The notes beneath the pieces are model-generated. The model did not search any database. It was not told the DNA's origin and saw nothing but the letters and a program-made list of their open reading frames with translations. A DNA stretch of 64,000 nt. Origin: Platynereis dumerilii (Eukaryota; Annelida; Polychaeta; Phyllodocida; Nereididae). Positions 22,776 through 34,589 of this stretch are shown piece by piece; the stretch's first letter is position 1, and each line of letters opens with the position of its first letter. A program made the translations under genes and the position numbers. The DNA lies in assembly GCA_026936325.1 (NCBI GenBank), contig JAPTHN010000003.1:79349006-79413005 (forward strand), written 5' to 3'.

Positions 22776-22984
22776 TCAGGAACATCGCACAAATTTTGTC
22801 ATGTGGGTTTCTCTTTTCTGCAATGTTGGGGAGAAACCGACAGTGCGTTTTTGGAGGTAACTGACCGAAGCGTCTAACACAGCGGTTCCATAAAATAAGA
22901 TATCGCCTTGAAATTTTGGATCAATGACCCTAGGAATATGACGGACATGACTGATAGACATCATAGAGCTGGTGTAGTTAGATC
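22776..22984 (-). CDS. Possible terminal exon, unknown protein
   Basis: On the minus strand a pyrimidine-rich tract ending in TATCTCAG (acceptor at 22985-22986) is followed by about 69 open codons to a stop at 22776. The peptide includes DPKFQGDILFYG and QKRTVGFSPTLQKRETHM, which looks protein-like but matches no family I know. No upstream exon or poly(A) signal was identified. A chance ORF remains quite possible. Confidence 0.25.
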
Positions 22985-23541
22985 CTGAGATATAAAATTA
23001 AACCACCATGGAACTGAAAAACACGTTGACTTAAATCTGTGATTTCACGCCAGAACTGAAAATTCTTGTTTTAGTTATAATTTTTTTGTGGCAAGAGTTT
23101 TTGAGATATCGTCATGAAATTTTTGATTTGATATCTATGCTATATGTATAACATCACCTGCTACTTTTTATACGTCTAGGATGCTGAAATTTAGAGAAAT
23201 AAAATAAAACGGCAGTGGAATGCAGAAAAACGTTTCTGAAATAAATGAACCACAGTGCTGATACTATACCAATAAACATAATTTAACAATATTACTTAGC
23301 CATGTGTTGTGAAACATTGTCTTAAATCAATATAAGAAAATATAAAGGGGTCCTCATCATGATGGAAATTAATATAAATCAGAATTTGTACAACAAAGTC
23401 ATTTTGGAAAAATTAAACAAGTTTCAACAGAGAGACATCACTTATTTCTTATTTGAAATTCTATGTATTTTGAGCTTAACAACGTTTTTGGCTGATATAT
23501 ATACAAAAACATTCTGAGAAGTAGGTAGGCCTATATATGCC

Positions 23542-23858
23542 CAGGGGCGGACTGGCGGCATTTCGGGCCCCGTGGCAAGATAACTCAAGGGGCCCCTACG
23601 TCCTTACCGTCGATGGTATTTTATAGAAATGAAAAATACTACTTGTAAACCTTATTTGGCAAACTGTTAATATTAAGATGGGGGCCCCAAATGAGAGGGT
23701 GCTGTCCTTTCCAGTTAGTGTGGTTCACAATCATGAACCTTGGAGCAAAATGTTGCCCTTTTCTTGCAATTTTAATTTTTTGACATCTTGCATGGGCCCC
23801 CCTGAGTGGATGGGCCCGTGGCAGCTGCCACTTTGCCACATAGGCCAGTCCGCCCCTG
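23542..23858 (+). mobile_element. 317-bp hAT-type MITE
   Basis: The ends are CAGGGGCGGACTGGC and its exact inverse. The flanks TATATGCC (23534-23541) and AATATGCC (23860-23867) look like an 8-bp target duplication with one change, or offset by a base. There is no coding capacity. Confidence 0.75.
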
Positions 23859-24715
23859 TAATATGCCTAATAAAAAATAAAATAAAGTTTTGTCAGTTCT
23901 TATTTTCTCATTCTTGGAAAATGGCGATTGTCATGTTTCCTATTTTGAAGCTTTGGATATAATATTGGTGGATAGATATCTGATTGGCTCTGGATCTTGC
24001 ATGGCTAGATTGGTCACTGCATTTTTGCAAGTCTATTTTCTGTGCTAACAGCATTTTTATTCGTTCTCATAAAATTTCTTATTCTGTAATACTTTGTTCT
24101 TCTTCGTAAACCCATGCGCCATAATGACTCAAAACTAGTTTAACAATTGTGTATGTATTATTTTCATCGCCGAGGCGCAGCCGAGACGTAAAAAAATTAG
24201 TGACTATAATTATATGATATCATATATATCAAGACTTTGTTAAAATTTACCTCTCGGCCCTCTACACTAGACGTTGTCTACATAATTATATTATCATAAT
24301 GTCCAGACATTCTTAAAATATTGAAATGTGTAAAACCAGATTATCAGTAGAGAATATTTCCTTTGTTGATCGGAAACTCGGAGGACATTGCACTGTAACC
24401 ACCAAGTCTCACGAGTTGAGGCAACAACAGACCAGCACCTAACAAGATCAAACTGGAACACACAGCACGACAGGGACACACAAGAACTCATCAGGATGTC
24501 CTGTCAGCATTGCATGTCAGCTAAAAGACCAGTGTTATCAGAGTGACTGGAGCATTGCATATTAGTGAGAACAAGTGATGAGGTATTTTCTACTTGTCCA
24601 TCTCATCATTGCGCCAATTCTTATTGATATACTCATGCAAACTAGATGGTGGCAGAAATTGGGAGAACATCTTGTAATGTCATCATGTGACATATCGTCA
24701 GCCTAAAGCAAAATT

Positions 24716-24995
24716 GGCCTAAGTCATTTTTGGCAATTTTCGGCAAACAGCCAAAAACTGACTTAGGCCAAATTTATTTTTGAAACAAAAATGACTTAGG
24801 CCAAAATTCGCTTGTGGTGTAGCTGTGTTATTAAGCAATTCTCCCAAAAAATTATGGATGAAATGCGAGGAAACAACTTCAATAAAATTAATACTCACAA
24901 TTATGACCGAAAAATATTCGTGATATCCACTAAAATTAGTGATAACGAAATTGGCCTAAGTCCAAATGGCCTAAGTCAACAGGACTTAGGCCATT
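24716..24995. repeat. Cluster of GGCCTAAGTC direct and inverted motifs
   Basis: GGCCTAAGTC or its reverse GACTTAGGCC appears six times (about 24716, 24760, 24789, 24954, 24969, 24984), several as arms of possible hairpins. It begins just beyond the right edge of the duplication. It may be the remains of a MITE. Confidence 0.55.
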
Positions 24996-25750
24996 TGTTT
25001 ATTATTAATTTAGGAGTACAAATTTTTTTTAGCAGATGTGTTATCATAAGGGCCTTCCTATGGTCAGATTTTAGGCAGTTCCTTGAATCAGTGTCTAAGT
25101 GTGTATGGTTGGTAGGCTTGTGGAATGTTCTGATCCCCTCTCATCTTGTCAATGAACCCTTGCAAGGGACAATCCCTGTCTTTGATTGCTCCCACTACCA
25201 ATGTAGCGGAAGACCATTGTAACCAAGATGGTTTGGCTCATTAAAACTCAAATAGGTGACATCAGCGTGTTGCTGATGTCGTCCTCCAAACTTACTGTTA
25301 CTGCCAGCAATTATCATAGTATTGCATTATTGACTTACAATGCAATGATGATGTTATGGCTAATAAAAGGTGCTAATCACCGGTGGGTCAGATTGTTACT
25401 ATTTAGGTACTACAGCAATATTGTAGGAATGGCATAGCAATTATGAAGCTTTAATGAAGCAATATGATCCATCTCATTTAGACAAGACTCGCATTGTCTT
25501 TGCATATGACATCATAACCCAGCTAATTTGGTTCTCCAGATGGTTTCTTTGGGTGTCAATTGACAATTGTCAGTGTGTCATCCTTGAGTGAGAAGTCAGC
25601 CTTAACAGTGGCTTTGGAGTGCCTCTTTTTGATTGGCAGACATTAACTGCATTCTGAGGCCAAATTGCTTCCAAGAAAGTGATGGAGGGGAGTGACTCAT
25701 TTATCACCATATCCCTCAGCTAATTTCCAAGTGCACAACTAGACAGGTGC
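24812..25750. other. Non-coding, nothing recognised
   Basis: Beyond the motif cluster I see no supported gene. The 136-codon frame at 24812-25222 has no protein-like features and runs through the repeat motifs. Confidence 0.4.
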
Positions 25751-25795
25751 CAAAAAACATCTCACATAATGCACCGAATTTCAGTGATTTTATCA

Positions 25796-25969
25796 GCCCT
25801 GGGGGTATCTAGAAATGGCGTTAGGGGGGGGGCATTACATGGGGTGAATATGGGGCGCTCCATGACTTTTCCTATCTCTTCCATGTTAATTTTGGGTCTA
25901 AGGGGGGGGGGCAAGGCCCAATGCCCCCCCCCCCTAAATACGCCACTGTCATTGTTCCATTTTGAAATG
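25796..25969. mobile_element. Short G-run inverted-repeat element
   Basis: GGCGTTAGGGGGGGGGCAT on the left (about 25819) and, in reverse, GGCGTATTTAGGGG from the right end (about 25969) form an imperfect inverted pair ending in ACGCCACTG. The CAGTGGCG end is common among hAT-type MITEs. A target duplication is not clear. Confidence 0.4.
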
Positions 25970-25989
25970 CACTGAACCTGAGGAGTAAA

Positions 25990-27045
25990 ATGAGACAATT
26001 TGAAAGAAGATGAAATCAAATTTGGTTGGAAGATTTTAGCACAATAGTATCATTTAAGTAACGTATGAAATCACTTATAATGTATAAGCCTGTGTGTGAT
26101 ACAATCAGAAAATGCAAAAAAAAGTTCATGCAAGTAAATGAAAAGTGTCTTTTAAAACTTACAGATTCTAAAGTAGAACAACAAAAACATTGTGCAACCC
26201 TGAGGCTTAACTGATGAAGGGAGGATATAGCAATGTCAGTACACATATGTACTGTAAGTCTAATGCAACTTATGCAAGTATCAATGTAAACCTGTAATTT
26301 GTATTATTATATGGCGTACAAGGGTTGTAATAAGTACCAGATCTTCTAAATTATTCGGCATCAAAAGAATCATTGGGCATACTTCTGAGATCCCTTTGTA
26401 GCTAATATTAAGGTGAATTTACTTTATGACTCCCTTAGAACAAAGGAAATATATGGGTAGACAGTTATCATCCCTTTTGGGTATAGAAGATAATTATATT
26501 GTTCATGTGTATTGTTCTAGCTTATCCATCTTCATATTTTGAAAACATTCTTGCATTCTTTATCGTATATAAGGCAGACAGGGAATCAGAATGCCACAAA
26601 TATCCAACAAATATGTTTAGTGGAAGAAAGCTTGACAAATGAGATGGATGAGAATGTTATATTTTAAGGCGGCATTTAATCTTGTTAATCATGCTGATTT
26701 AATACGAGGAGGATTTTTTAAGCTGTCCTTATCAAGTCAAGATCTTTCGTCTGCTGAGTAAATGGCCATTCTTGCATATTGAAATGACAGTTCTGGTTTC
26801 TTCATCGATGTAACATACCAATTCATTCAGTGTGTCTCTTGGACACATTCACATAATTTACCTGTAATTGGTTATTTCAGCGATTTTGCAAAAATAATAA
26901 TACTAAATCTTACAATATCTAACAATCCGCAGATCCAAACACAATCTCATACGAATTCAATGTTTTTGTTGCAAGTGTTTTGACTAAGGCAAGAGTGATG
27001 GAATGGCATCATAGTAGCCATTTCTCGAATTGAGTGAATTGGCTG
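25990..27045. other. Non-coding, nothing recognised
   Basis: Only short chance ORFs; no repeats or motifs worth naming. Confidence 0.4.
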
Positions 27046-27294
27046 TCAAATAATATGACGAATGGCTGATAAAAGGAAAAGAGCAAGAAGAAAAGAAAGG
27101 AAAATTTTTGCAAAATCGATATTATCACAAGAAGTCAAGAAGAAGTCAAGAACAACAATGAATATGACAAACATTGTCAAGACCCAAAGAAGCAGGGGAT
27201 TGTGAGTCCACCAGTCAATAACCACAACAGCCCCCAGGAGTGCCATTACTTGTCCACACATAAATGACAAAGGAAAAACTTCTGGATTTCTCCA
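27046..27294 (-). CDS. Candidate terminal exon of a multi-pass membrane protein
   Basis: On the minus strand CCCAGTTTTACAG gives a good 3' splice site at 27295-27296, followed in phase 0 by 82 codons and a stop at 27046. The peptide starts WRNPEVF and has three hydrophobic stretches: about residues 8-30 (containing MALLGAVVVIDWW), 33-54 (LLLWVLTMFVIFIVVLDFFL) and 62-80 (FLSFLLALFLLSAIRHII). Spacing and content resemble four-span membrane proteins such as the MARVEL group, but I cannot confirm a family. No upstream exon was recognised to the right. A chance hydrophobic ORF in T-rich DNA is the alternative. Confidence 0.4.
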   Translation of the reverse strand, partial: WRNPEVFPLSFMCGQVMALLGAVVVIDWWTHNPLLLWVLTMFVIFIVVLDFFLTSCDNIDFAKIFLSFLLALFLLSAIRHII

Positions 27295-27526
27295 CTGTAA
27301 AACTGGGCTGTGATATCAGCATTATGAATTTTGGCAGGGTGGATTTAGGATTGGGTGAACTTTGAGTTTCTGTATATCTTGAAACATTGCATCAGAAGAC
27401 AAAGGGGCAAGAAGGAATGGCCCCCGGATTGGGTGATCTTCAGCATATCCACAGAAAAAGGGAATACTACTTGAAGTATAACCGATAATAAAAGTGTAGA
27501 GCAGGATAGTGTGGGTCATCGATTGT

Positions 27527-27711
27527 AACGCCACACATATTTGATTTTTAGCTTCTAAGATTGACCAACCCAACAGATTCACTACCAATTAAAAAAAATG
27601 TGACTTTGCCAAACAATTACAGTTTTTTTTGCCCCACCATGCAACCAAGAACCTGGTTTTAAGTGTCTTGAGAACATCTGAGAAGCTAAAAATCTATTAT
27701 TATATGGCTGG
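27527..27711. mobile_element. Small relative of the Harbinger-like element
   Basis: CCACACATATTTGATTTTTAG at 27531 and AGAAGCTAAAAATC... in reverse near 27680 match the ends of the 19288-20999 element with several changes. About 185 bp, with a T-rich centre and no ORF. Confidence 0.6.
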
Positions 27712-27851
27712 CATAATTAGCAAAAGAAGGATGGCTACTGAACAAAAATATTATCTTCTACAATCTACATTTAAATGAAATAAAACCAAAGTATACTACA
27801 TGTAATTGGAGAAGAAACTGATTGAAATGTAGATCTATATATGACATATTT

Positions 27852-29181
27852 CAGTGTTGCAGACCTCGAGGCCAGCCTCAGGGCCATTTTTGATGGCCTT
27901 GGTCTCGGTCTCGGATGACCAATCCTTGGCCTTACACTCGGTCTCGGACCCTCTTGCCTCGGATATTAGTCCGGGGCACGACTGATGCCAGCGAACTTTA
28001 TAAAGTACAATTTTGCTGGAACAGTCAAACAAAATTTTCCTGTCAGTTAAGTATAATCATCTGTCAGTTTATCCAGTATAAGGAACATATTATCCTATAT
28101 ATTAGAATCTGATAGAATCATTTTCTGCAGGCCTGTCTTTTAAGACTGTCGATATCTAGGCCTGTTTTAGGCTGAGTGCCAAGTTATAAGCAGTGCCATT
28201 TCTGCAATATTTATGAAATTACTAATTGACCAACAGTATTGAATACTTTCGAAATGTTATTTTCCTTCACTAATTGAGTTGAACATTATTTTAAGTAGTT
28301 TCGACCATAAAAATTTGAAGTTTTAAAGTTTTTGTTTGCAAGTAATGCTGGAAGCGTTAGTACCTAATCATTGACTTTACACACCAGAGCGCCTGTCTTA
28401 AAACACAACTCATCAAAATGGAAAGGGACAAAATTTGTGACAGAACCTCAATCATGCCTCAAAAAATATTCCAAATAACTTTAATGTAAAAAAAATATGC
28501 CACTGCCTAATAAATTGGAACCCAGCAATTCAGAGTATACATGTATGTATCTAGATTCTAGAAAGTGTAATTTTTTAAGCAGCTATAGTAAAGCCCGTAA
28601 TGAAAGTGATAAGTTACCTTAGATTTTTTTTTAAACTAACCAATTTTTTTCCAGTATGTAGCCTCACTGTGAAAAAGATTAATTAATTCATTCCCAATAG
28701 TCTTGAAATGAATTTCTGGTGGATGGGCTATCTCATTCAGCAATGTTTGATGTAGAAGTAAATAATTAACTATAATTGAGGTTGTCAGACACTCAAAACA
28801 AATTTGATCTGTCACTGTTTCCATAGAGGAACAAATTCCCAGTGAGATTAGTTCCATGCCCTGTTCTTTAAAAATGTAATGGTTGCCCCCTTATTGTCTT
28901 CATTTCAGTGTTTTATTTGAGTCATTGAGTGAATCTCTAATTGTACGGTTATAGCCTTATCGTAAGCGATGGCTAAATACCAATAATACACTAAGCTAAA
29001 ATATTTCGGCAGTCAACCATCATTTTTGTCCAGCCAGCCTCGGTCTTGGTCTTGGATGCTCATGCCTCGTTCTCGGTCTCAGTCTCGGAGGGTCAATTCC
29101 TTGGTCTCGGTCTAGGTCTCGGATGCTCATGCCTCAGTCTTGGTCTCAGTCTCGGATGTCCTGGCCTTGGCTCCTACACTG
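27852..29181 (+). mobile_element. 1.33-kb non-autonomous hAT element
   Basis: ACATATTT occurs at 27844-27851 and 29182-29189, an exact 8-bp target duplication, which is the hAT hallmark. The termini are CAGTGTTGCAGACC and, in reverse, CAGTGTAGGAGCC. Both ends carry tandem GGTCTCGGTCTCGGATG-type subterminal repeats (27895-27960 and 29040-29160). No transposase remains. Confidence 0.85.
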
Positions 29182-29189
29182 ACATATTT

Positions 29190-31140
29190 ACTACATCTCA
29201 CAACAGACTGAAACATGGCTTTGAGCAAAATACCGTTGGGACGTTGTACACAAAGGCACAGTTCCTAGTAAATGACCTGCAAACATGCGACTAAGTTGTG
29301 CACATTATCACTCTAACTACTATACAGTAAGAACTACCATCACTCTGGCATCATCTAACATCTTTAAAAACTTCTGTTGTCTAGAGAGAGCAATCTATAA
29401 ACCCATCCATGTCAGGCTGATAATTGAGAGTTGAAAATTAAAATTTGTCGATGTGAAAGGCACTCAATTTCATCACAATGTGGCTTTACTCTTCACAGGG
29501 TATTTCTCTCATTGTAATCCAAGATGCTCAATATACATCATTCACCAATATACGAAGGTGATGAATATAATTCAAATCAGATGGTGCAAGGGTGTCAAAG
29601 GATGACAGGATTGTGGACATTCACAAAGGGCCTGTCTTCCACAAGGGGGCAGCAGAGGTCATCTGACTTCCGGGGGTTTTCTTGGAACTTAGTGGTTGGT
29701 CCCTAACTTCATTTTCTTGTGACATCCAAAACCAATAAGAAAAGTATACTGCCCACTCACAACAATGGGCTGTGGCAGGGCAGTAAGAACAACAAAGGAA
29801 GATATTTGGCAAATGTCTGGTAAATCTTGGTTCTGACGAACAGACAGACAGATAAAGAACTCGAATAATAGATTCAGGATATATTGCAGGCAAATACCAC
29901 AAGCAGCAACCATAAAAAGAAATCAAGAAGCAGCAATAAGACAATATGAAAGAAAATAGCATAATTATTATAATAATAACTGGAAAAGAAGATATTCATA
30001 ACAAAAAACACATGGAAGAAAAAAACACAGAAAGAGGGCCAAAGTGAGGACAAGAAATCATGAAATTCCATAAAATAAAATGTTAGTGTAAGAAATTGGA
30101 TTGAAATCAAGTTCAACAGTCAACAAGGACAGTAAATTACACCAATCTGTATTGAATCATTCAACACAAAAAAAGTATGTATACTGTTTCTCAAAACCAA
30201 CAAGCATGAGTCAGGTCAAGTTATCAACAGTAAACAGAAGATGATATGAATTGAACTAAACAGAAAAATACTTGAGAACAAAGAAACATATTTTTGATCA
30301 GTAAAGCAGGAAAAGAAACATATTACTGTGGGCATTGCAGAATTGCAGACAAGGTATAAACTAGACAGTGCATGGAATGCACACCTCCATAGCCGGATAG
30401 TTGGGTTGCCCCCAGTCCCCCTAGGCCAAAGTTATGTTGGGGCAACTGAAAGACCCTGGACATCCCTGAATGAATATGTCTCATAGAGACAGCAAGACAA
30501 CGTAGGGCAACACAGGAAGCAATTCCATTGGCTGCCTGTTCCTGCTAGAATACAATTGAAGCTGATGAGTACAACATGGCAATTATGTACTCAGCTGGTC
30601 AGTCTCAAGGGCCAACAGCATCCATGTTTTAAAATATGATTTGGGAGTACTTATTTAAATTCAAGTAACTCATCAAGATTTACAAGAACAACAACTTTGA
30701 AACAGCATTTGTATGCCTGCTTCCTTAACTTCCTTTCCAAGCATGACAAGAAAAGGACAAAATAGACCTTGGGGATATAGAGTCAGCACCTGCTCATGTT
30801 TATGTTAAATTGATAGAAATGACAGTTTTTAGGGGTTGACAAGCCATGTTAAAAGTGAATTATGTAGAGTAACATAATATTATGATGCATTTTTGTCCAT
30901 GGCACATGAATGCATATTATTGACAAAACAAGGCAAATATCAAAGCAAACAGATATTGGACTTCATCAGGCACTTACTTGGAAGTGCCATTGATTTTAGA
31001 TTTGCCAGCAGTTCAAGGGCAATCATTCAATTGACCTGTCAGATGTACACAGGTTAATTGTATTATGGAGAATAAGGTAATCATTATATAAGGTTAATTG
31101 TAGTTTATTTCACCAATTTTTGTAATCAACCTAATTGGGT
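29190..31140. other. Non-coding, nothing recognised
   Basis: The hydrophobic minus-strand frames at 29621-30116 arise from A/T-rich low-complexity DNA and lack splice or start support. Confidence 0.4.
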
Positions 31141-31149
31141 GTCACACTG

Positions 31150-31310
31150 ATGAAATTGCAATCAGGTGAGCTTTGCCATGACAGTTGACAGGAGCTCAAG
31201 CAAATTGCAATCAGCTGAGCTATTCTTGTAAATTTGGCAGCAGCTCAAGTTAATTGCAATCAGGTGAGCTTTTCTTTAAAAGTTGACAGCAGTTCAGAGA
31301 AATTGCAATC
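31150..31310 (+). repeat. ~50-bp tandem repeats carrying ATTGCAATCA
   Basis: Units start with AATTGCAATCAGGTGAGCT at about 31155, 31203, 31252 and a partial one at 31300, each ending in GACAGCAGCTCAAG-like sequence. They stop about 30 bp before the TATA box at 31341. Confidence 0.7.
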
Positions 31311-31340
31311 ATGATGACACTAGTTGAACTATTTGCATAG

Positions 31341-31428
31341 TATATAACTGGAGGCATTTGACTTCATCATTCACTTCCAGCAGAGCAGACAGAGGAGACA
31401 TCATGGCTATGGACATCTTATGCTAAGG
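31341..31428 (+). promoter_or_regulatory. TATA/Inr promoter and short first exon, module 1
   Basis: TATATAA at 31341 lies 32 bp before a TCACTTC initiator (A at 31373). ATG at 31403 begins ATGGCTATGGACATCTT, and TAAG|GTAG at 31427/31428 could be a donor. The frame from this ATG closes after seven codons. The module is homologous to 32172-32281. Confidence 0.5.
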
Positions 31429-31869
31429 TAGACTCCTTTTTTAAGTTTGGCACAGGCCTAGGTTTATTAAGGAATATCCATTTCTATGCATGGTTTTATT
31501 TTATATAGGACTAGCCTTTGGACAGCACATAGCATCCAACTTCTTCTTCCAAGTAAATGTCTGTGAGGGCTAAACCTTTATTGGAATCAACTGAAGCAGT
31601 AACACATCCTATAGACTAGTATTATGTATGACCTTGTGATTTTTTTTTTACTTCAGCTATCAAATACAGGGGCAGTGGGTTGTGTATAGGACAGTTAATC
31701 CTTATTAAGGCCAACACATAGGGTGAGACAGTTGACTACCAGTACCTGAATATTGTCAGAGACAAAATTACATGTATATGAAAGCAAACTGTCTTTTCTT
31801 TTTATTACTAATCAATTAAGTAAAGTTATTTAATTAAGTAATTTCCATCAATTGATATTACCTTGACAC

Positions 31870-32140
31870 TGACTGAGGTCAATGAGTAATTGCAATCATT
31901 AGACACTAGCTGCCAACTCAAGTCAATTGAGTTGATGCTTTTTTTGACACATCTCAATGAGCAATTGCAATCAATAGACACCACCTGCCAACTAAAGCCA
32001 ATTGAGTTGACACTCTCTTTGACACTGTTCAATTAGTAATTGCAATCAATAGACACCACCTGCCAACTCAAGCCAATTGAGTTGACACTCTCTTTGACAC
32101 TGTTTAATTAGTAATTGCAATCAATAGACACCATATGTCA
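31870..32140 (+). repeat. 75-bp tandem repeat, ~3.5 units, with ATTGCAATCA
   Basis: Units beginning AGTAATTGCAATCAATAGAC start at 31885, 31960, 32035 and 32110, exactly 75 bp apart. Each also carries the palindrome-like TCAATTGAGTTGACA. The two inner units are almost identical. The array ends about 30 bp before the TATA box at 32172. Confidence 0.9.
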
Positions 32141-32171
32141 AGTGTGAGCTCAGTTACTGCTCAGTAAACAG

Positions 32172-32281
32172 TATATAAAGAGTACCAACATTGGTAGCCT
32201 CATTCAGTGTACTTCAAGACATGAAGTTGAGAGGAACAGAAGAAAGGGCCATGGCTTTTGTGGACATCTTGACAAAAAAGG
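32172..32281 (+). promoter_or_regulatory. TATA/Inr promoter and candidate coding first exon, module 2
   Basis: TATATAAA at 32172 lies 30 bp before CTCATTC (A at 32204 or nearby), an ideal TATA-initiator distance. ATG at 32221 opens MKLRGTEERAMAFVDILTKK and reaches AAG|GTATTT at about 32280, a plausible splice donor. Downstream exons are not recognised. The ATGGCT...GGACATCTT core matches module 1, so the two promoters are tandem duplicates. Confidence 0.5.
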
Positions 32282-32289
32282 TATTTGTT

Positions 32290-33640
32290 GTTATTTTATG
32301 CATTCTACTTGCTAGGCTCAGTGATGTGTAATTCTTGTTATTTGTAAGCTGTATCTCCATAAGCATATATTGACCTTGTGGATTGTGTAGACTGTGCCAC
32401 AGTCCTGACATCTTGTGGTATTTGCCTATGGTCTTACTGATACTACACAGGCATGTATGTATGATACTGGTAAGTAGGCAAGGTAAATTTCTCATCACTG
32501 TAACTCATCACTTTGAAAATTATAAATTCATATCTTGTAATTAGAATCTCTGAAAGCTCATCAGTGAAACCACAGAATTGTCTAACAGCATGTTTTTCCA
32601 ACAACCATCATCAAAATACAGCATTGGTTTGTCAGAGTTTCTAAAGTGCTGCTTGGCAACAACTTGGTCAAGTACATGAGTAGTTAGGAGAACCGAATTT
32701 TCGTAAGTTTCCAAAAGTGTGTATTACATCTTGTTTTGCATTTCATTCAATTGCATTGAATGATGTTACTCAAACATATTGTTACGACTCAGCTATGCGG
32801 TGGTTCAAATCATTTATTGAAGTTCAACTATGGCGTTGAGGTTAACAATTTTAGGATAATGGGTAGCAAGTTCTTTATCTTAGTCAATGCATGTGCTAGC
32901 GTAATGTTTCTCAGATTAAATAAAGTAAGCGTCTTTCCTATAAATATGAATAGGAGTCTTTTGACAGCCAAGTCTTAGACTTGAACCAAATGGCTAGAAA
33001 CTTCTCTGAGATGTTGAGGATCTGGTAGCCTTTGTGACTTCTGGTTGACTTGACAGCAGTGTGGCAGGCATGTATCCTTGCAGATCAGTAGGCCTAATTC
33101 AGTGTCTGCGCCTTGTTGAATTTGCTAGTGGTCCAAACGGACCTACTGGTCCGGGCATATTCTTGCTGGTCCAAATTATTTCAGGCGTATTTTTTTTCAT
33201 TGGTTCTTTTCCTTAATATGTCAAAAATATTATAATTATTGATTGATATGCTCTAAAATAGCTCTGGTCAATCAATCCTCTCTGACAAAAAACATTCAGT
33301 CTTTTACCAATTGATCACCTAGTGACTTTATGTGGACCCAATTAATTACAGATGACGGTCCTCCAAAAAAGGTGACATAACAATGAAAGTTATGGCAAGG
33401 TTATATAAGGCTCACCAGCTTTTTTTATTCAATGATTTTGGAGTATTACTGGGACATGTGCATATCCATGAAGTAAAAATATGTGTAAACTGACCCAAGC
33501 TGAACAAGCTTAATTGCTGAATTGCACTTCAGCTGCTGGTGTCAACTTTGACAGATCATCTCAATAGCACTTGACTGAATCATGTGAATGGAGGTAAAAT
33601 CACTTCAGAAGGTGTCAAAAGGATTAAGGCCAGAAAAGTC
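32290..33640. other. Non-coding, nothing firm
   Basis: A third TATATAAG at 33402 lacks the upstream repeats. Three GGTCC/GGACC motifs cluster near 33130-33170. Two more ATTGCAATC motifs occur at 33643 and 33663. Confidence 0.4.
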
Positions 33641-34119
33641 TGGATTGCAATCAGGTGATTTGATTGCAATCTTGACCAAATAGTCTTCAAAAGCATGGCT
33701 AATTGCTCTGTATCTATGCACGTTAGTGACGCTAGCAGATGCGCGCTAATAGGCATGCAGGAGCTACTCGCCGAAACTGACCAGTTCAGCTAGAATTCCT
33801 CACTGCTGTCTTGGTCTCTTGCCTTGGTTGAAGCTTCCAAGGCCATGATCCCCTCATCATTCAGCTGACAAATAATTTTGACAACAGCATTGCTCTCTAT
33901 CAAATGACAACAGCTGAAGCGCTGGACAAAACGGAAGATTTCTCCGGTTATATTAGCCGTAGAAACACCAAACACAGTGCAAAATGAAGCAGAGAAGATA
34001 GCCAACAAGATCAATATGATAGATTAATATGACAGACCTTATTTTCGATCAGTGTGGCCTATTTAATCCAGCAATCAGATCGAGATTTCAAGTTTTCTGT
34101 CATTTTAGAGACCGGTGTC

Positions 34120-34420
34120 TCACGAAATATTCGCCCCGCGAAAATCGCGCACCTCTACGAAGGTTCACGACGAGTGCCGAAGTCAGAGTCAATTTGCTCG
34201 CCAGGGGGCGTCTCCTAGTAGGAGGCGCTGCAAGCAGCTTGGGAGCCAGCCAGACCGACCAATCAGATCGCTTCATTCCGACGGGAACCCGTCGACTACG
34301 CCGCACATGACGCCGGTCGATCCTTTTGATGGTCAAAGTTAGAGACAGGCCGGGGCAGACATATTGAATCGACCATGATTCTAGCGCGACGCTGTGTCAA
34401 AAATGCATCGAAAATGTCCG
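34120..34420. promoter_or_regulatory. CpG-rich promoter-like block with CCAAT and CTCF-like sites
   Basis: This is a sharp rise in GC and CpG relative to all neighbours (many CGAA, GCGC and CGACG steps). It contains ACCAATCAG at about 34258 (NF-Y box), CGCCAGGGGGCG at 34199-34210 (close to the CTCF core) and a CTCCTAGTAGGAG palindrome directly after. It looks like a TATA-less promoter; the ORF at 34590 lies downstream on the plus strand. Confidence 0.5.
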
Positions 34421-34589
34421 ATTTCTGATGATTCTCGGCAATGCGGACATCTATTGACAGATGTCACTGATAGATCTATCCCTAATCTATCAGCCACATC
34501 ACTCTGACCCTTTAGGATGCCGTGTGTGCAGGGGTGGAGGGAAAAATTTGAGGTGTGTTGCGTAAATCACTGTATGTCATGTTTACTGA

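Larger units (their letters stand above)
21974..24290. other. 2.3-kb segment present only in copy 1
   Basis: Copy 2 joins GAGCAGCATAATAT directly to the sequence matching 24291 onward (about 57515). The AT-rich junction and the lack of target duplications or inverted ends favour a deletion from copy 2 over an insertion here. The segment contains a CRE/TATA promoter-like cluster, a possible terminal exon, a hAT MITE and otherwise plain AT-rich DNA. Confidence 0.75.
4288..24690 (+). repeat. Segmental duplication, copy 1
   Basis: Collinear in direct orientation with 46047-57915. It starts near ATGACAGGAGTAACCCTCC (4288) and ends near GAACATCTTGTAATGTC (about 24670). Copy 1 is longer because of a LINE (10902-15505), a Harbinger-like element (19288-20999), a 377-bp element (18328-18704) and a 2.3-kb segment (about 21974-24290) that copy 2 lacks. 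Outer parts diverge by roughly 10 % by eye; the middle is nearly identical. Between 4288 and 8640 I see no supportable gene. Confidence 0.9.

Noticed and set aside
24812-25222. 136-codon ORF
   Set aside because: Runs through the GGCCTAAGTC motif cluster and has no protein-like features.
31826-32032. Repetitive 68-codon minus ORF with a 25-residue period
   Set aside because: A consequence of the 75-bp tandem repeat, whose length is a multiple of three.
33790-34014. Signal-peptide-like ORF with cysteines on the minus strand
   Set aside because: It has no ATG (starts at TTG just after an in-frame stop) and the hydrophobic start coincides with a pyrimidine-rich tract.
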